Under the pieces are notes generated by a model. That model made no database searches. It saw nothing but the letters and a program-made list of their open reading frames with translations, and had not been told where the DNA came from. Made by a program: the position numbers and the translations under genes. Positions 20,924 to 36,126 of a stretch of DNA of 64,000 nt are shown here, in pieces. Source of the stretch: Mya arenaria (Eukaryota; Mollusca; Bivalvia; Myida; Myidae); NCBI RefSeq assembly GCF_026914265.1, contig NC_069135.1:18261548-18325547 (forward strand), given 5' to 3'. How positions within the stretch are numbered: position 1 is the stretch's first letter; every line of letters begins with the position of its first letter.

Positions 20924-23900
20924 TTTGATGATCAATAAAACGAGTTTACACTAAAGACATTAAGATGCACGGAAAACATTTTTCATTGAGCAAGTAGCTT
21001 AAATATTGTTCCATATATCTCTTTACATTTGATAATATTAATGTTTTTGTTGTTACCTCACCCGTATAGGAGTGTCGAAAATCACGTGAATTTCACATTA
21101 AACACATTTTATACAGTATGTAAAATAAATTTTTTTATAATAAGTTTGCTAAAAAAATTCATTTCTCGCCTGAATTGCCACTTCTGCATTGCGCCGATAA
21201 AGCCATTAGCACGATTTTCCGTAGTGTTCATGGTAGATTGGGGGGCAGGGTAATATACATAAATAAGTCAAGTGGTATCAATATTTCCGATCTGCAAATA
21301 GAACTATTAAATGATGATATTAGTTTGCTACGTTTAAAAATGATTGAACGACAGTATAAATGTAAGATTGTAGGATTGTAGTAGTTATATTCTTTAGAGA
21401 TATACTTACCTGGAATCAAGTTTTATTTTCAGATAAAGAAAATCAACATAAATTAAGTTTGAAGCTGAAAAATGTTGTTGTTGTTTTGCATTCAGGAAAA
21501 CAACGTCCTTTAAGCCAGTTGGTTGCACGGTCTTGCTCTATCTCGCTTACATCAGCATATAACTTCATCAAACACATTTCTTACCTGCATCATTTTTTGA
21601 ATATTTAGAGAACTGATTCTGAAGGTTTCTGTTTTATGTTTAATTATGATTATAATCACTATGAAATGCTTTATGTACAACGTCGACGTACTTTTGAATG
21701 GCCCATTTTCAACAGGTTTGAATGACTTGTTTGTTGAATTATTACATCTGCACTTGCGATTTGCCGCCACCTAGTATTGATTTCTAGTACTTGAATTATA
21801 TTAATATAGTACCAAATGAACTGGATGCCCCTGCCGAGCATCTTCTTAAAACTTTCAAAAGCCCTTACCTTTCAGCATATCATTATATGTAGATATCCTA
21901 TTCATTGAAAAAACAGCAAAAAACAGCAATATCTCGATCACAACACACAGATTTGCATGAAAAACTGATAGATACTTTAAAGCCAACCAACGTCTTGGAT
22001 TTGTTAACTTCCAACAATTACATTTCTGTTTTATTTATTCCCTTTATTTTTCTATTTTTTTTTCATTTAAACATTCGTTGGCTTTGCATAAAGATTATAT
22101 CTATCATAACAATAACCTGTCAAGTCACAGTGTCCCATTTATAAATTTTAATTTAAACTATTGATAGAAACCCGTGGTCCTCATGCTTATTTTTGTACGG
22201 TTTACTTTTTAATAGACATTTAGGCCAAACGATTGCAGTTGGTTTGTTGTATGTAGTTTTTATATTTGTTTTTTGTTTCATCATCATGCTAGCGGCCATC
22301 GGCTTTTGGCCGTCCTGATGCGTTTATCTGAATAAATTCTCATGTATTTGGATAAAATCTTATGTAGGATGTCATATCTTTTTTGTTTAGTTAAACTATT
22401 TTGTCTTATAAGAATTAAAAAAATGCTCTATATACACCTTCTATTGAATGGTCATAGCCGCATGATAAAAAATAAATGTTGACTAGGGTCAATGATGAGA
22501 GGTCAGCCAAGAGATAAATAAGAATAATACAGAAGTGCTACTTACCATCAATAATGAGTACCAACAGCAGAGTGATATCTCTTTAACTGGGGGTGAAATT
22601 CATTCGAATCCAATATTTTATTGACAAGTGACATTCTGCAGCAGGAAGTATGATTATAAAGAATAAATAAATGCCACTGACCCATTTTCATAATTGTTTA
22701 ACCAAGTCATTGACGCCAGATGACCCATATTATCACATAAAGATCCAATTAAAATAGTTTTGTTTTTGACAAAGATGAACAATTAAAAACCAAGATTTAA
22801 ATCTATTGAAACCCCACCTGTTTTTGCGAATCTTTAACCCAGATTTTTTCTATAAACATCCGGCTGTGAGGTTACAGTATCATATTCTTTACATTTTCAG
22901 AAGGGTGTATGCCCAAAAAAGGGATTTACAAGAAAATTGCGTTGTTTACAGGCGTTGCGAAAACTATGACTATGCCTTACATGATAAAAGATAGTTCCTT
23001 AAGAATCACAACATGCGCAAGCAAAAATAATATTCTAATATTGAAAAGACCAATTTATTAATTCAAATTGAATTTAAAGCATATCTGCTATGTAACTATT
23101 GCATATTTAATATACCAAACGGTTTTAAATTTTCAAAAACAAACATATTACGGTAATATGCATCCAATGCGTGTGTAGCCCCAGGGCTAAGCTATTTTAC
23201 TAGAATTAAAAAAACTATTTCCAATTTAAGAGATCTCAATAGAGATTAAGCATATCAGGAACATCAAAATCAAATTCATCTAATTCAAGACTTTTGTATC
23301 AACTTGGTAACAATGATTTCTTCGCCAGAAGACCACAATATAAAATAAGAACATGCATGAAAAACACACCTGAACCTGCGCTTAATACGGGAATTTTGTT
23401 TTCTACTCTTTAAGGGTGGACAAAAAATAAACAGTTATCTTTTCCCTAACGGCTGCGCAAACAAAGTCATTTTTACACTGGTTTATTGCGACATAAATCG
23501 GAATTTATATAAAAGTCATCTAAATTTAATTCAGGTCATCTTACTGACTTAGAATATGTACAGCATCATTGGCTGACACATTGTCCAAGCAAACTCTGAT
23601 GAAGGGATTGTCTATCGGATAAGTGGCAGTGGGCGGACTTTTAAACAGCCGCTAAAGTTGAACTTCTTAATGTTTCAGCCTATTACTTGATGGTTGCCTA
23701 TCTTTAATTTCATTGACTGTAAATTTATATTGCATTCTAATATCATTAAAACAATGGACGCCTATTTTCTCTGTAAAATCAGAAAATGTAAAACAAATGT
23801 GCATTGTGCTGTTAGAAGCTGAATGGTTGTCACATTGTTATAAACAAGTTGAACATATAATCCATTGACATATGAAGGCAGGTTTGTGAATTAAGATTTA

Positions 23901-24777
23901 AAGTAAATTTCAAACATTTAAATATTGAGTAAAAGAGGAACATTGCATGATAAAATAAAAAAAAATCACATATAATATAACTTATATTAAAATGCACGGC
24001 GGTGTAAGGTTAAATATGCATTGAACTTCCGATCATTGCCATCTATCTGCATTTTCAGTTTAATTTCAATCTCTTCAAAATCATAAAGTATAATTTCAAT
24101 TCCGTCGGTATTTTTCAAGGTATGGCCAGGACATGTATCAGTCTTAAAAAAACGTTAAGGGGGATAAATAAATAAAAGTGGTAAGGCTATGGTGGGCATC
24201 ATTTCAAAAGATGATCAGCTAATTAGTTTTGTTTAATTGGTTTTATTTCCTGAATTTATAAACAAAATATAAAATAAATTAACCGTTAAATAACTTTTTT
24301 AACTTTAATTACTCTTCCCCCGTTTAAGTCTTTTTTATAAAATCGACAAAATCTTAGAAACAAGAAAATCCTGTATTTCATTTTTTTCAAGATTTTTGTA
24401 ATAATATGTTTACATAGTAACAAGAAACATACTTGCCTTCTAAAAACTATTGACCTGTTCTTTATCAATAATGAATATTACAATGAAGAGAAAATAATGC
24501 AAGCAATCAAGATGTTGAACGTTGTGCAAAAGTATAAAGCTCGAAATTGCTAGTTTGAATGAAATGTGGGAAGCACAGAATTAGATAAATTAGATAAAAA
24601 AATAAATGGCTACACGAATATAATGCTAATAAATGTTCTACCCTTGTTTCCAATGATAGTGTAAACCATGACGATATACGCAGATTCATCCTTGGGAATG
24701 AAATTGTACACATCGCAAAGGAATATCTTCACCTTGGATTCAAGTGTGACTATTTTATGCTGTGTTCTGTGCATGTT
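20924..24777. other. Gene-poor interval
   Basis: AT-rich. An open frame at 21175-21381 (containing SSGINISDLQIELLNDDISL) is followed by a gtaaga and might be an exon, but has no supporting acceptor. Around 23610-23645, 'gtggcagtgggcggac' has an inverted relative near 44220-44265 ('gtccgcctactgccac'), so a dispersed repeat is present. No other feature is supported. Confidence 0.4.
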
Positions 24778-25092
24778 ATGCACCAGTCAATTGTAACCAC
24801 GGCCCCTTTAGGTCCGGGGAATAGCGGGGACTTTGACTTTCGGTCCAGCCAAGCCCGGGTAAAACACCCGCCCTGCGGGAACGCACTAATGGTAAAATCC
24901 CCGCCACATGCCCCCGCACCCCAGAGACCCTAAGTAAGGCATAGTCCCCGCTATATTTGACGCGAAAACAAAACCACCGCATTCAGCCGGCACTGCGGGG
25001 GCACCGGGAAGGTAAAAACACGGCCCATTTCCCCGGCTATCCCTGGTATACCCCTGGACCTTGGGGGCCGTGGTCACAATTGACTGGTGCAT
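24778..25092 (-). mobile_element. GC-rich MITE 'ATGCACCAGTCAATTGTAAC', copy 1
   Basis: Terminal inverted repeats of about 27 bp (atgcaccagtcaattgtaac ... gtcacaattgactggtgcat) enclose a 315-bp GC-rich interior (for example 'ccccgctatatttgacgcg') that stands out sharply from its AT-rich surroundings. It is in the same orientation as the copy at 27797 and opposite to those at 39479 and 41471. No coding capacity. Confidence 0.85.
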
Positions 25093-27796
25093 TAACAACG
25101 CTTGTTTAAAACTGCCTAAACATACACAATAGCGGGTTATAGCCTGGTTAACTCAACCCGGTGTTATCGCTGACTATACACAACTCCATTGCTAATCTAG
25201 AACGTCTGTATGGCTGTGAATTTTGGATCAGAATAATTCAGGCAACTGTGTCGCCTGCCAAATAAATAATGACTAAACATGTTTTAACTTCAGACTTGTG
25301 AGCTTTTGCAATTTAAATAACCAGTCAATGGGGCTTGTGCTATATATTTATATTATAACTATGTAATATATTGGAGGAATTAAAGATTCAGCTCCAAAAT
25401 AACTCAATGTTAAATTGACGGTAGTTTTCGTTACTAAATTGTGAGATAGTTCAGCGTTGTTCAGTGATTACATGTGAAAACATGTACGAACAATAGTGAA
25501 TTAAACCAGTGCTTGTTATGTATAGATACATATGTATACACAGGAACTGTTTCATTACTTTACATGTGTTCCTTCAACTATAAAAAAGAAAAAAATCTGA
25601 ATCCCAAACTACCAACTGGTTTGTAGTTGAATGTTTGCGAATAACTAACTTGAAATGGTTGAATATCCGACTGGGAAATGTACAAACACTAGTGAATTAA
25701 AACAGTGTCTGTCATGAAGATACATATGTGTGGTGGCATAAATATATTTGGCTTTTTTTGTACATGCGTACATTTCAACCATTACATAAGACAACATCTG
25801 AATCCACAACACCAGACTGGTTGGAAGTTGTACATTCGCGAATAATCGACTGGAAATGGTGGAAATGCACTTTTCTTTTAATTAAATTAAACACTCGATA
25901 TCCTCCATAAATACTATTTTTTCGATATGTATTCATCCTCTTTTATATATTACACAATTGTATAAATTGTGGTAACTCTTATTTTGGAGTAACAGTATCT
26001 TGAGTTTCTCACAGGGAATTTGAAATTATCACTTAATTACCGAACTTCTGTATTTCCACTGATGTATTAATAATTGTTTTATTCTAAAATCACTGAAACT
26101 TCTGTACTCCTTATCTTGAATTGCAAGGCGCGAGCTCTTATTTCTCAATGGAAACCACAGGCAGGAGTTCAGAAGTAACAGATTAATCTGTTTAGGGAAT
26201 TTCCATCTATAGACGGGTATGATATACGAAAATTATTCCATATCGTTTAAACGTTTAATAATAAGCATACAGTTTTTCTTACATCGAGTAGAGTTTTATA
26301 GAGATAAGCTAACCTAGTTGTAGGGACTAATATTTTGTAAGATATCTAAAAATGCATTGTTTTCGCATCAGAGTCACACAATCAGGAAGAGTTTCAGGTA
26401 CAAACAAATGTTGCAAAGGATGTGGGCGGTAAGGATGAACATACATATACTAAACGAAAGACACACAATATATAAAATAACACTAAAAAAATATTAAATT
26501 GTTATTTATTACAATCGTTTTATGGAAATAAATGAAAAACTTCAAACGTATGTTCTACACTATAATAAATGCCATTGTTTATGTATTTAGGAATTCACCA
26601 TGTAAATGCGGATGGTTTGATATTTGTAATTAAAATGTATTTACAAAATAAAGCGAGCTCATCAAAATAAAAAAACCATCACTTGAATGTGTCGGTCGAT
26701 TAAGGGGCATAACTCGACAATAATACTACACATGTGAACAACGACGTTGGTAATGTGTACTCCACGTTCCATGTAATTATTTTTAACAATTCCGGCCAAG
26801 TTATAGCTTTCGCTTTATAAAAAGGCATGATTTTAAGACAATGATTAACACCAGAGTTATGGACCTTGCTACACACGCGCAGTTTGTCACTAAGAAGTGA
26901 AAAAGTTCCATGTGAAAATATGAGTGTTAATCACGTACTCTTTGACATGACTTTTCCAAACCAGCAAGGGGCAAAACTTAACAATAATTAAAGAAAGAGT
27001 GTTATTGACAATGCTGGAAAAGTGCCTATAATCCTAGACAACATGTGAACCGACGGAATACTTGTACGGTTGTTGCGTAAAGGATCAATATCAATCTTTC
27101 ACAAATCCACTGCTCTGAAGACAGCGACACCAGTCTAAAACACTATGCAAGGAGGAGCTAAAAGTACAATGATATAATACAAACTGAAGAAATGTGTTAG
27201 AAGATATTTCAACATGAACCCTTTGCATTGAGTTTAAAAGCACAATAATAAAACTGATTGTGACAGGCAATGTTAATTAAACACCGCACATTTTACACAG
27301 CACATCTTTACACCGCACTTTCTTACATACTTACACCGCACATTCTTACATTCGCACAACCACACTTTCTTGAAACCGCCATTTAAGTTAGGAGTGAGTT
27401 TCCGTACACATTTCCGCTCAGTAAATCTTTGTTAACCAAGACTCCTTATGCTTGAAAGTAATGTCAAATAAAAATGCGAAGCGAACTTAAACGTTCGTTT
27501 GCTTGTTGCTGTAAAGGGGCATAACTCGGAGCCGACAACGACACATAGAATATGACTTGAACAGACTAGCTAAAATACTCTCAAAAAAGTGTTCCAAATG
27601 TAATCTGTGTTGTAAACAAAATGTTTTGTTCAATTAACTGCACGCATAAAAAGAATATGCTATTATATTATAAACAATCTCAGGTTGATTTAGTTATGTC
27701 AGATCATTACTCAAGATGAGCTTTCAAAATATTTAAAAATCGCGGACAAAGTTTAAGACACTTGTAAATCGACATTAAGATTAAGTCAGTGGCGTA
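25093..27796. other. Gene-poor interval with diverged repeats
   Basis: 25500-25900 holds two imperfect copies of a ~190-bp stretch ('catatgt..', 'gaataactaacttgaaatgg' against 'gaataatcgactggaaatgg'). 26690-27060 holds diverged units with 'ggggcataactcgacaata' and 'ggggcaaaacttaacaataa'. 27280-27370 is a degenerate 'tacaccgcac' repeat. No exon was found. Confidence 0.4.
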
Positions 27797-28092
27797 ATGC
27801 ACCAGTCATTTGTAACCACGGCGTCCCCAGGTCCGGAGAATAGAGGGGACTTTGGCATTCGGTCCAGCCAAGCCTAGGCAAAATCTCCGCCCTGTGGGGA
27901 CGATCTGCTGGTAAAACCCCCGCCAAATGCCCCCGCATCCATGGGACCCTGGATAATGCCAATTTCCTGCTATATTTGGCGTGAAGACAAAACCACCGCA
28001 GTCACCCGGCACTCTGGTAGGTAAAAACACGGCCCATTTCCCTGGTATACCCCCGGACCTGGGTGGGCCGTGGTTACAATTGACTGGTGCAT
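27797..28092 (-). mobile_element. GC-rich MITE 'ATGCACCAGTCA', copy 2
   Basis: Same inverted ends and GC-rich interior as 24778-25092, with small deletions. Complete at both ends. Confidence 0.85.
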
Positions 28093-28387
28093 TAACGTAA
28101 CCTTGCGCTTATATTAGCTCGTGATTCCACTGTTTACAAAATGGGTTAGATATAAAATTCAACATACAAAACCACAACTGTTATAACGATCAACTTCTTT
28201 TAGGCAAAATTAACACCAAACGAGACAGTAAAAACACGTTTCTATATCTGTATGCGAGTATAGATAATGCATGTACACATGTGAGACCTCCAACAAGAGT
28301 CCTGAATGGAATGGAAGGATCCTGATCCTCATCACAGCTTCATCACTCCTCACTTTCCCTAAGTGTAAGGCCATCTTGGCCCCAGAA

Positions 28388-31300
28388 TCAGTTAGTGTAA
28401 GGCGGGGGTGGAGCTGAAAACGTAAAACAACATTTATTCATTCAACTAGGAAGCCGCCGCAGTTTACACATACAATTGTCAAGTGCTTTTCAAGGACTTC
28501 CTGAATCCAGAATTCAATAATAATATAAGTAATGTAAAAACAGATTTGCAGTGAGTCATAAGAATATAACTTATTTTTGGGCTATAGAACATGGTAATCG
28601 GCCTGCAGTTTAAATTAAAAGACATGGCACAGTTTCTTCGTAATGACTTGGAGTCGCTAGCTATTATAAAGCTCTAAGAAGACACAAAGTCACCATTTTA
28701 TTTGGCAGATATTTCATCCTCCATTTTGCTACAGAATAGGAGAGCTTTTATCTTATTCTCTATTGTTAAGTCATCAAAAATATGAATGCTGACTATCTGA
28801 GCTACTGCATGAAGCCCCTGGGTGGCACCATTAGCCCGTAGTGTAACTTATATTGATGTATCTGTTCCAGACGCTGTAAGTTTATTTGTAAGAAATACAA
28901 TTTAATGAGAAAAAAAAAACGAGAAAAGAATCACTTTACATCAAGAAAATGTTTTTTCATATGTTTTTTTAGGTGGAAATGAAAAAGTTTATCAGTGCAA
29001 ATAAAAATAATATTTCATTGTAACAAACAGTGAAATTAACATTTCAATTTGTTTCATTGTTTTGAAATTCTAGCCCTCTTAAATCACTTTCAAATCAAAC
29101 ATCAACACGCACGTGGCTGGGACACACATTCAACAACGCCATTTATGAAATGACGTTACGTTTGCATACAGTTTGGCGCGTTTTTCGGAAAAATCAACAA
29201 TTAATTGTCATTTAATATCCTTTTAAGGCATATAGTTAAACGAAAAAAAAATCGTTTCAATATCGCAATATATTTAACTTCGTAAACACCAAAAGTATAT
29301 ATCTCTCTCGTGGCTTACCCACTTATGAAATATTTGTTTTGGTGTTTACTCGGTGAACTGTAGTAATGATTTTGCACCGAAATGAACACTTAACCTGTTT
29401 CTATCTGACAATGTTCAATAGCAGGTACAGCTGCTGAACGTTGCAAAAACATCGGTCCTTTCTCTATTGATAGTATAAGTGACCTGGTTTTTCGTCCGAA
29501 ATTGTTGTTTTTTGGTCATATATTGACTTAGTATATCATTTTTGACCAAACACTGAGTCAAATTCCTGTGTTTACAATAAGTAAAACCTGGGCTTTTTCA
29601 GTGCATTCAGTTTCTTGAAGCCTTAATTGAATCACAAGACATACATAAGGGCTTCCAAAACATATTTATTGGAAACTCGATGATATTTATTTGACCACTG
29701 ACGACGGACACTGAAAATAGCCTCTTTTGCGATATCAACGAAGTTGATATTGCGATTTCAACGAAGTTGATATCTATTGTTTATGTACACAAACTAAGTC
29801 ATTATTACGCTAATGTTTACATCCGAACAAGAAATATGGAGATACATCTCGAAGGAAATGTCCATTTACCGTGTAAAATTTCAGATTAGGTCTTGTATAA
29901 TAAGAATATATACCGGAGGGGTCGATGAACGGCTTGGTTTGCTGGTTCTCGGCGTACCCCTGTTGTGCGGGCGGGTAGCCACCGGGGTACTGTTGTTGGG
30001 GTGCAAACTGCTGCTGTGGCGGGTAACCAGGCATGGGTTGGTTACCGTACTGCGCTGGAGGATACCCACCAGGTGGAGGAACCTGGTACCCGGTCTGCAT
30101 GTTTGTAGGGTAAGGTTGTTGCTGCCCTGCTTGCATTGGATAGGCTGCTTATATAAAATATATTCACGTATAAATTATGAAATTTATGCACTATTTATTT
30201 GAGGCATTCCGTTGCTAAACATCATGTGAAATGCAACTCGTTGAATTTAACTCCCACATGAATGGCATAAATAAACGGCGGTACATACATGCTGCTGTAG
30301 TTGCCGCTGGCTGGTACACCTGGCCGGGTCGGCTCTGTCGACGGCGGCAACACACGAAGAAAACGATGATCGCGATGACAACAGCGAGAACAATAACCCC
30401 AATCACAACACCAATGATGACGTAGGTAATCGTCTTTGCAGTGTCAACAATATCGCTGGCCAAACCATCTACAACCACATTTACATGAAAGACATGTTAG
30501 GATCACTTCATAACTTTTGTTATTTCAATGTGAACTAAACTATGAGCATTTAAAATCCAGGACTTTATTGTGATTAAAAATAACAATAAAAATACTGCTG
30601 TTGATTTTAAATACACAAACTAAGAAGTAACAACAGACAATAGTAAATGCATGCATTTAATGCATCCATTGGACTGCAGTCTAAGTCCAGCTAATTGAAT
30701 TACCAGAGTATCCTTACCCGTTTGTTTATATACTTTCAATTTAATTCTTGCTTCCCCGCGAGATCTGGTAGACGATTCAAAGGAGATGACGACCGTGTTA
30801 AAACCGCTGCACCAGGACCCGGCCGGTGGGGAGGAATTGTGTACTCCTACAATACCGCAAAACACGAGTATAGAAATATCATTATCCTCCTAATATAATA
30901 TCAAGACACTAAAGCAATACTCTTAACACTAAAGCAGTGTCCCTATTACAAGATATGTACCGAATGTATGAGTAAGCAATAAACGAGTATAAGAAAAATA
31001 AGGTTTCTACAAATACAAGATAGTAATTTATTAGTATGAGCAACATCAAGGTTCTCAAAAAAAAATAGAATCGCACGAGTATAAAAAATATCAAGGTTCG
31101 CCAAATTACAAGAAAGCGCTGCAAGGTTATAAGAAACATCATATTTATATAAAAAACATGAAGGTTCTCCATAAACCAAGATAGTAATGTACGAGTATAA
31201 AAAGATTAAGGTTCTCCAAATACAACATAGCAAAATAAACATGTGTAAGAATCACGAGGACTCTTGAATAGTGTAAGACACATCTGGGTTCCCTAAATTC

Positions 31301-34300
31301 AAGATATCAATATACGAGTTAGAACAGAATAGTGTAAGACACATCTGGGATCCCTCAAAACAAGGTAGCAACGTACGAGTGAGAATAGTGTAAGACACAT
31401 CTGGGTTCCCTAAATTCAAGATATCAATATACGAGTTAGAACAGAATAGTGTAAGACACATCTGGGATCCCTCAAAACAAGGTAGCAACGTACGAGTGAG
31501 AATAGTGTAAGACACATCTGGGTTCCCTAAATTCAAGATAGCAACATACGAGTTAGAACAGAAAAGTGTAAGACACATCTGGGTTCCCTCAAAACAAGAT
31601 AGCAACGTACGAGTTAGAATAGTGTAAGACACATCTGGGTTCCCTAAAAACAAGATAGCAACATACGAGTTAGAATAGTGTAAGACACATCTGGGTTCCC
31701 TCAAAACAAGATAGCAACATACGAGATAGAATAGTGTAAGACACATCTGGGTTCCCTCAAAACAAGGTAGCAACATACGAGTGAGAATAGTGTAAGACAC
31801 ATCTGGGTTCCCTCAAAACAAGATAGCAACATACGAGTTAGAATAGTGTAAGACACATCTGGGTTCCCTAAAAACAAGATAGCAACGTACGAGTGAGAAT
31901 AGTGTAAGACACATCTGGGTTCTCTAAAAACAAGATAGCAACGTACGAGTGAGAATAGTGTAAGACACATCTGGGTTCCCTAAAAACAAGATAGCAACGT
32001 ACGAGTGAGAATAGTGTAAGACACATCTGGGTTCCCTAAAAACAAGACAGCAACGTTAGAATAGTGTAAGACACATCTGGGTTCCCTAAAAACAAGGTAG
32101 CAACATACGAGTGAGAATAGTGTAAGACACATCTGGGTTCCCTCAAAACAAGGTAGCAACATACGAGTTAGAATAGTGTAAGACACATCTGGGTTCCCTA
32201 AAAACAAGATAGCAACATACGAGTTAGAATAGTGTAAGACACATCTGGGTTCCCTAAAAACAAGGTAGCTACGTACGAGTTAAAATAGTGAAAGACACAT
32301 CAAAATTTTATTTCCACGTGTAGTTTTTTAATAAGAACATTTTACACCATGTAAATCACCAATAAAAGAGAAGAGTAAAACCAGTATTCCGTGAAACTGT
32401 GAAGGAGTGGAAATAAACAAAATAAATTTCAATGCCTTTTAACAACCCACGCTTAAAATCGTAAAATAAAACTTTATACCAATGCTCGAAAATTACACCC
32501 ATTCCTCCAATATTTGAGAAAAGCATGGAAAATAATAAAAGAAAGTCTTCGAAATATAACTGTTGTGCCTTTGCTAGGTCACTCACTCGAGTTACGATAT
32601 CATCAATTGTAAGTCTTTTACTGCTGAAAATATTAAATTGAGTTCGGTGGATTTCGACAGGTTTGGCATGGTCGTAACACTGGATTAAGAATGTGATCTG
32701 TTTCGTTTATCAAACAAAATAGAGAGCCTTTATCCCCATTATTAATGTCAACAAATGCATTAAGGATTGGATAACCACATTGCACTTCATACATACACAA
32801 CGAATCATAGTGTAATGTTTATCGCGGGTATCCGGCGATGGGATAACGAATGCTCAATTTAAAAAATGAAAAATGATTTTGGTCACATTTTGACGAAATA
32901 AGTGCTAAAAAACTGTAGATTATAACGCGGTTTGGCTGTTGATCAAAATCTATCTAGATAATATGCCTATATACTAGGGATGCAAACGAATATTCGAATA
33001 TTCGATCGAACGTTTAGTATTCGAATGTTAAAATCGGTATTCGAATATTCGATTAATTTTTAGATATGTATTTCATATGTCGATGTAATGTTCGTGCTTC
33101 AAACTTTTAAATGAATGTCATAGCATTTTAAATGTATATCCTGTATTGTTGTACAATAGATGAGTTGCAATCATACGTATTTATGTTTTATTTTCAAATC
33201 TCAAACATCATCAGCATTATATATTATCATATTTAGTAGTAGAAGTAAGCATTTATTGTGTCCTTCTATAATCCGATAACGTTGAAAATATTCGACACGC
33301 TGCAATGATTTCTTGTATTACGATAACACTGGAAACATTCGACAGATACAGAAAATGGTCTCGTGGTTTATAACTAAAATTAATAGATAACTATAACTTT
33401 TAAAGATTCAATTTTTATCGAATATTCGAATATTCGATCGAAAGAATTACCGAATATTGGAATATCGGTTTTGCCATTCGTTTGCATCCCTACTATATAC
33501 ATTTACTGTGACCATAATTGTCAAAGACTGAATAACAAATGCGAAAGAAATAGTGAGCGGAAATGAAAGAATGATGGTCGATTCGTATAACATGGTAACT
33601 GAACATATTCCATGATACACAGCCAAAACACACGCACACAAGTTTTCTAACAAAAAGGTTGTATGAAGGGCTCTTACTATTAAAAATCCAGTAAGGCGTT
33701 TATTCGAACCGCATGTTATATTGTGGAGATTCGTTACAATCAGTCATACATAGGTATAACAAACTACAAGCAAAATGGCGACATGTCGAGCCCGTTGTAA
33801 AAGCCTTTGAAACAGACATAATGTTCTTCCATGCATTTGCAACAAAGAAAATCATGTTGTCCAGAACATTCCTATTTGGCATTGGATCTTTAAGTGTTAC
33901 CATAACATTTGAGGTGCAGACCTGGGTCTTATGCACAGCACCCGCCAAATCATGGCTATCCTCCATGGCAAGTGTTTTAATCTGAGTCCTATATTGTATG
34001 GTCAGGATACTGCTCGGACAGTGATAATTTCAACCCTTGACCTCTAAGCATGACTTTGGCCTTTCAGTTAGAGACTTGGGTCTTGTGCGCGACACACCGC
34101 AACATCATAGTGAACCTTAATGACATTTTTTTAAAATTATATAAAGCATGGTTATAATACAGCCCGGACAAGGACCATTTTCAGCATTTGAGGTACTGAC
34201 CTGTGTCTTGTGCGCAACACGCTACCTCAAAATGGCGAACCTTCATTGCAAGTTTTTTTTTTAATTGAATCAAATAATGCATGGTCAAGACACGACCCGG

Positions 34301-36083
34301 ATAAAGGATCATTTAAGCGGGACACGCCACCTAGTCATCCCAGTCACCCTTCATGGTAAGTTTATTTTAAATCGTATAATGTATGGTTAATATACAGCCC
34401 GGACAAGAATCATTTCAACATTTGACCTTTAACCTTGACTTTGGTCTTTGTAGAACAGACCTGGGTCTTGTGCGCGACACGCAACCTTATTATGGTGAAC
34501 CTACATGGAAAACACACATACGAAACCGCCGCTGTGACAGCTATGTCTCGATCACCGCAAGCGGTCTTGACAAAAACAACGATTCAGTGTATTTCATTTT
34601 AGTTGTATTCGTTCAACACATGTGTGTGTGTAGAGCAGACGAATGGCAGACAAAAATGATTATTCGGCGATATTTTGACGATGTTTTAACAGTATAAAAA
34701 ATGTACTCACAGTAACGGTCAGTGGTGTGATTAAACATGGCATGTCAATGTTTCTGTCACTAGAAATGTCGCTGAAAAGACAAAAAAAGCAAAACATTCA
34801 ACTTATATATGACTTACCTTATCTGGTGAAAAGCTGCTGTAATAAGCACCATGGTACTGCACTGTGACGTCACGAAATCTGCTGTCCACATTAAACTCTT
34901 GTGACATCACACATATATTGTCGAACGTTTCGCCAGTCTCAAATGTAATTTTGCAAACGCCAGATATCGGATCACCGGAGTAGAGTATCTCCACCGAGTC
35001 ATCGATATCGATGGTGCTACCACATTTATTAGCTACTTCCAACAGGGAGTAATCTAAAAAGAAACAACATATTCATTTTCACGTTTTGTATATATAGCAT
35101 AATTATATTCCATATTTATCTAATAAATCATTATATTTTTTCTCTTATCGAGACCGCTGGATTTCTTGTAAGGTTAATTTAAGAATCCTTCATACTATTA
35201 AGACAATCTAAATGATCCTATTTAGTCAGTTATACAATCAATATGATGTTATTGTGACATTATGACAACTAATATCATACTATTTTAGTGTCTGTCTAAT
35301 GATCAACATATTAATTGGAAATGAGAATATCTTTATCTATAAAATTTCATAAATGTTTAAAATCTCTCCTTACGTGTTCTAAATAAGTTAGAACATGTGT
35401 AAAATGTAAATGCTCAGTACGGTTTAAACGAGAAAAAAGTGGGTTGTATCAAATGTTATGTTCTGACCGAAAAGCAAAATCTGATCGACTCGCATAATAA
35501 ATCCATAGGTTTCAGAAATTCCTCGCATTAGTTTACTTTTTATGGACATAAGATATTTTATTTAAAAACTTTCTTTGCTATGCTTGATGCACTATACTTT
35601 TGTTAACGTTTTAGTGCCATTGAATAGGTCGTGTTTATGATGATTTAGAAAGGAAAAATCAAGTACCATAAAGTTAATTAATATATTTTTCTTTGTATCT
35701 ACAACGTGGTTACAATTGAGTGGTGTATAACGTCAAAAAAATTAGTCTGCTTCAATGTCATATTTAAGGAACCTCTACCAAGTTCGAGGTCTCAGGGCTA
35801 TGTTAGTCTGCTTCAATGTCATATTTGAGGAACCTCTATCAAGTTCGAGGTCTCAGGGCTAAGTTAGTCTGCTTCAATGTCATATTTAAGGAACCTCTAC
35901 CAAGTTCGAGGACTCAGGGCTTAAGCGTTTGTTTTAAATTATTTGTCGAACACTGAGTATATTCAACTTCCGGTCACAACGACCCTGACCTTTAACGGTA
36001 CATCTGCTGATCATGCCAACCTGCCTACAAAGTTTAAAAACCCTGTGTCTAAGTGTGTCTAATTGTGTGTGTATGTGTGTGTG

Positions 36084-36126
<43 letters not shown>

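Noticed and set aside
29813-30202. 129-codon frame on + opposite the Pro-rich tail exon
   Set aside because: Antisense shadow of exon 5 of the CUB-like gene, whose six exons fit in phase on -.
31252-32207. 182-codon frame on - in the intronic array
   Set aside because: 56-bp minisatellite read-through within an intron of a gene on the same strand; no independent gene signals.
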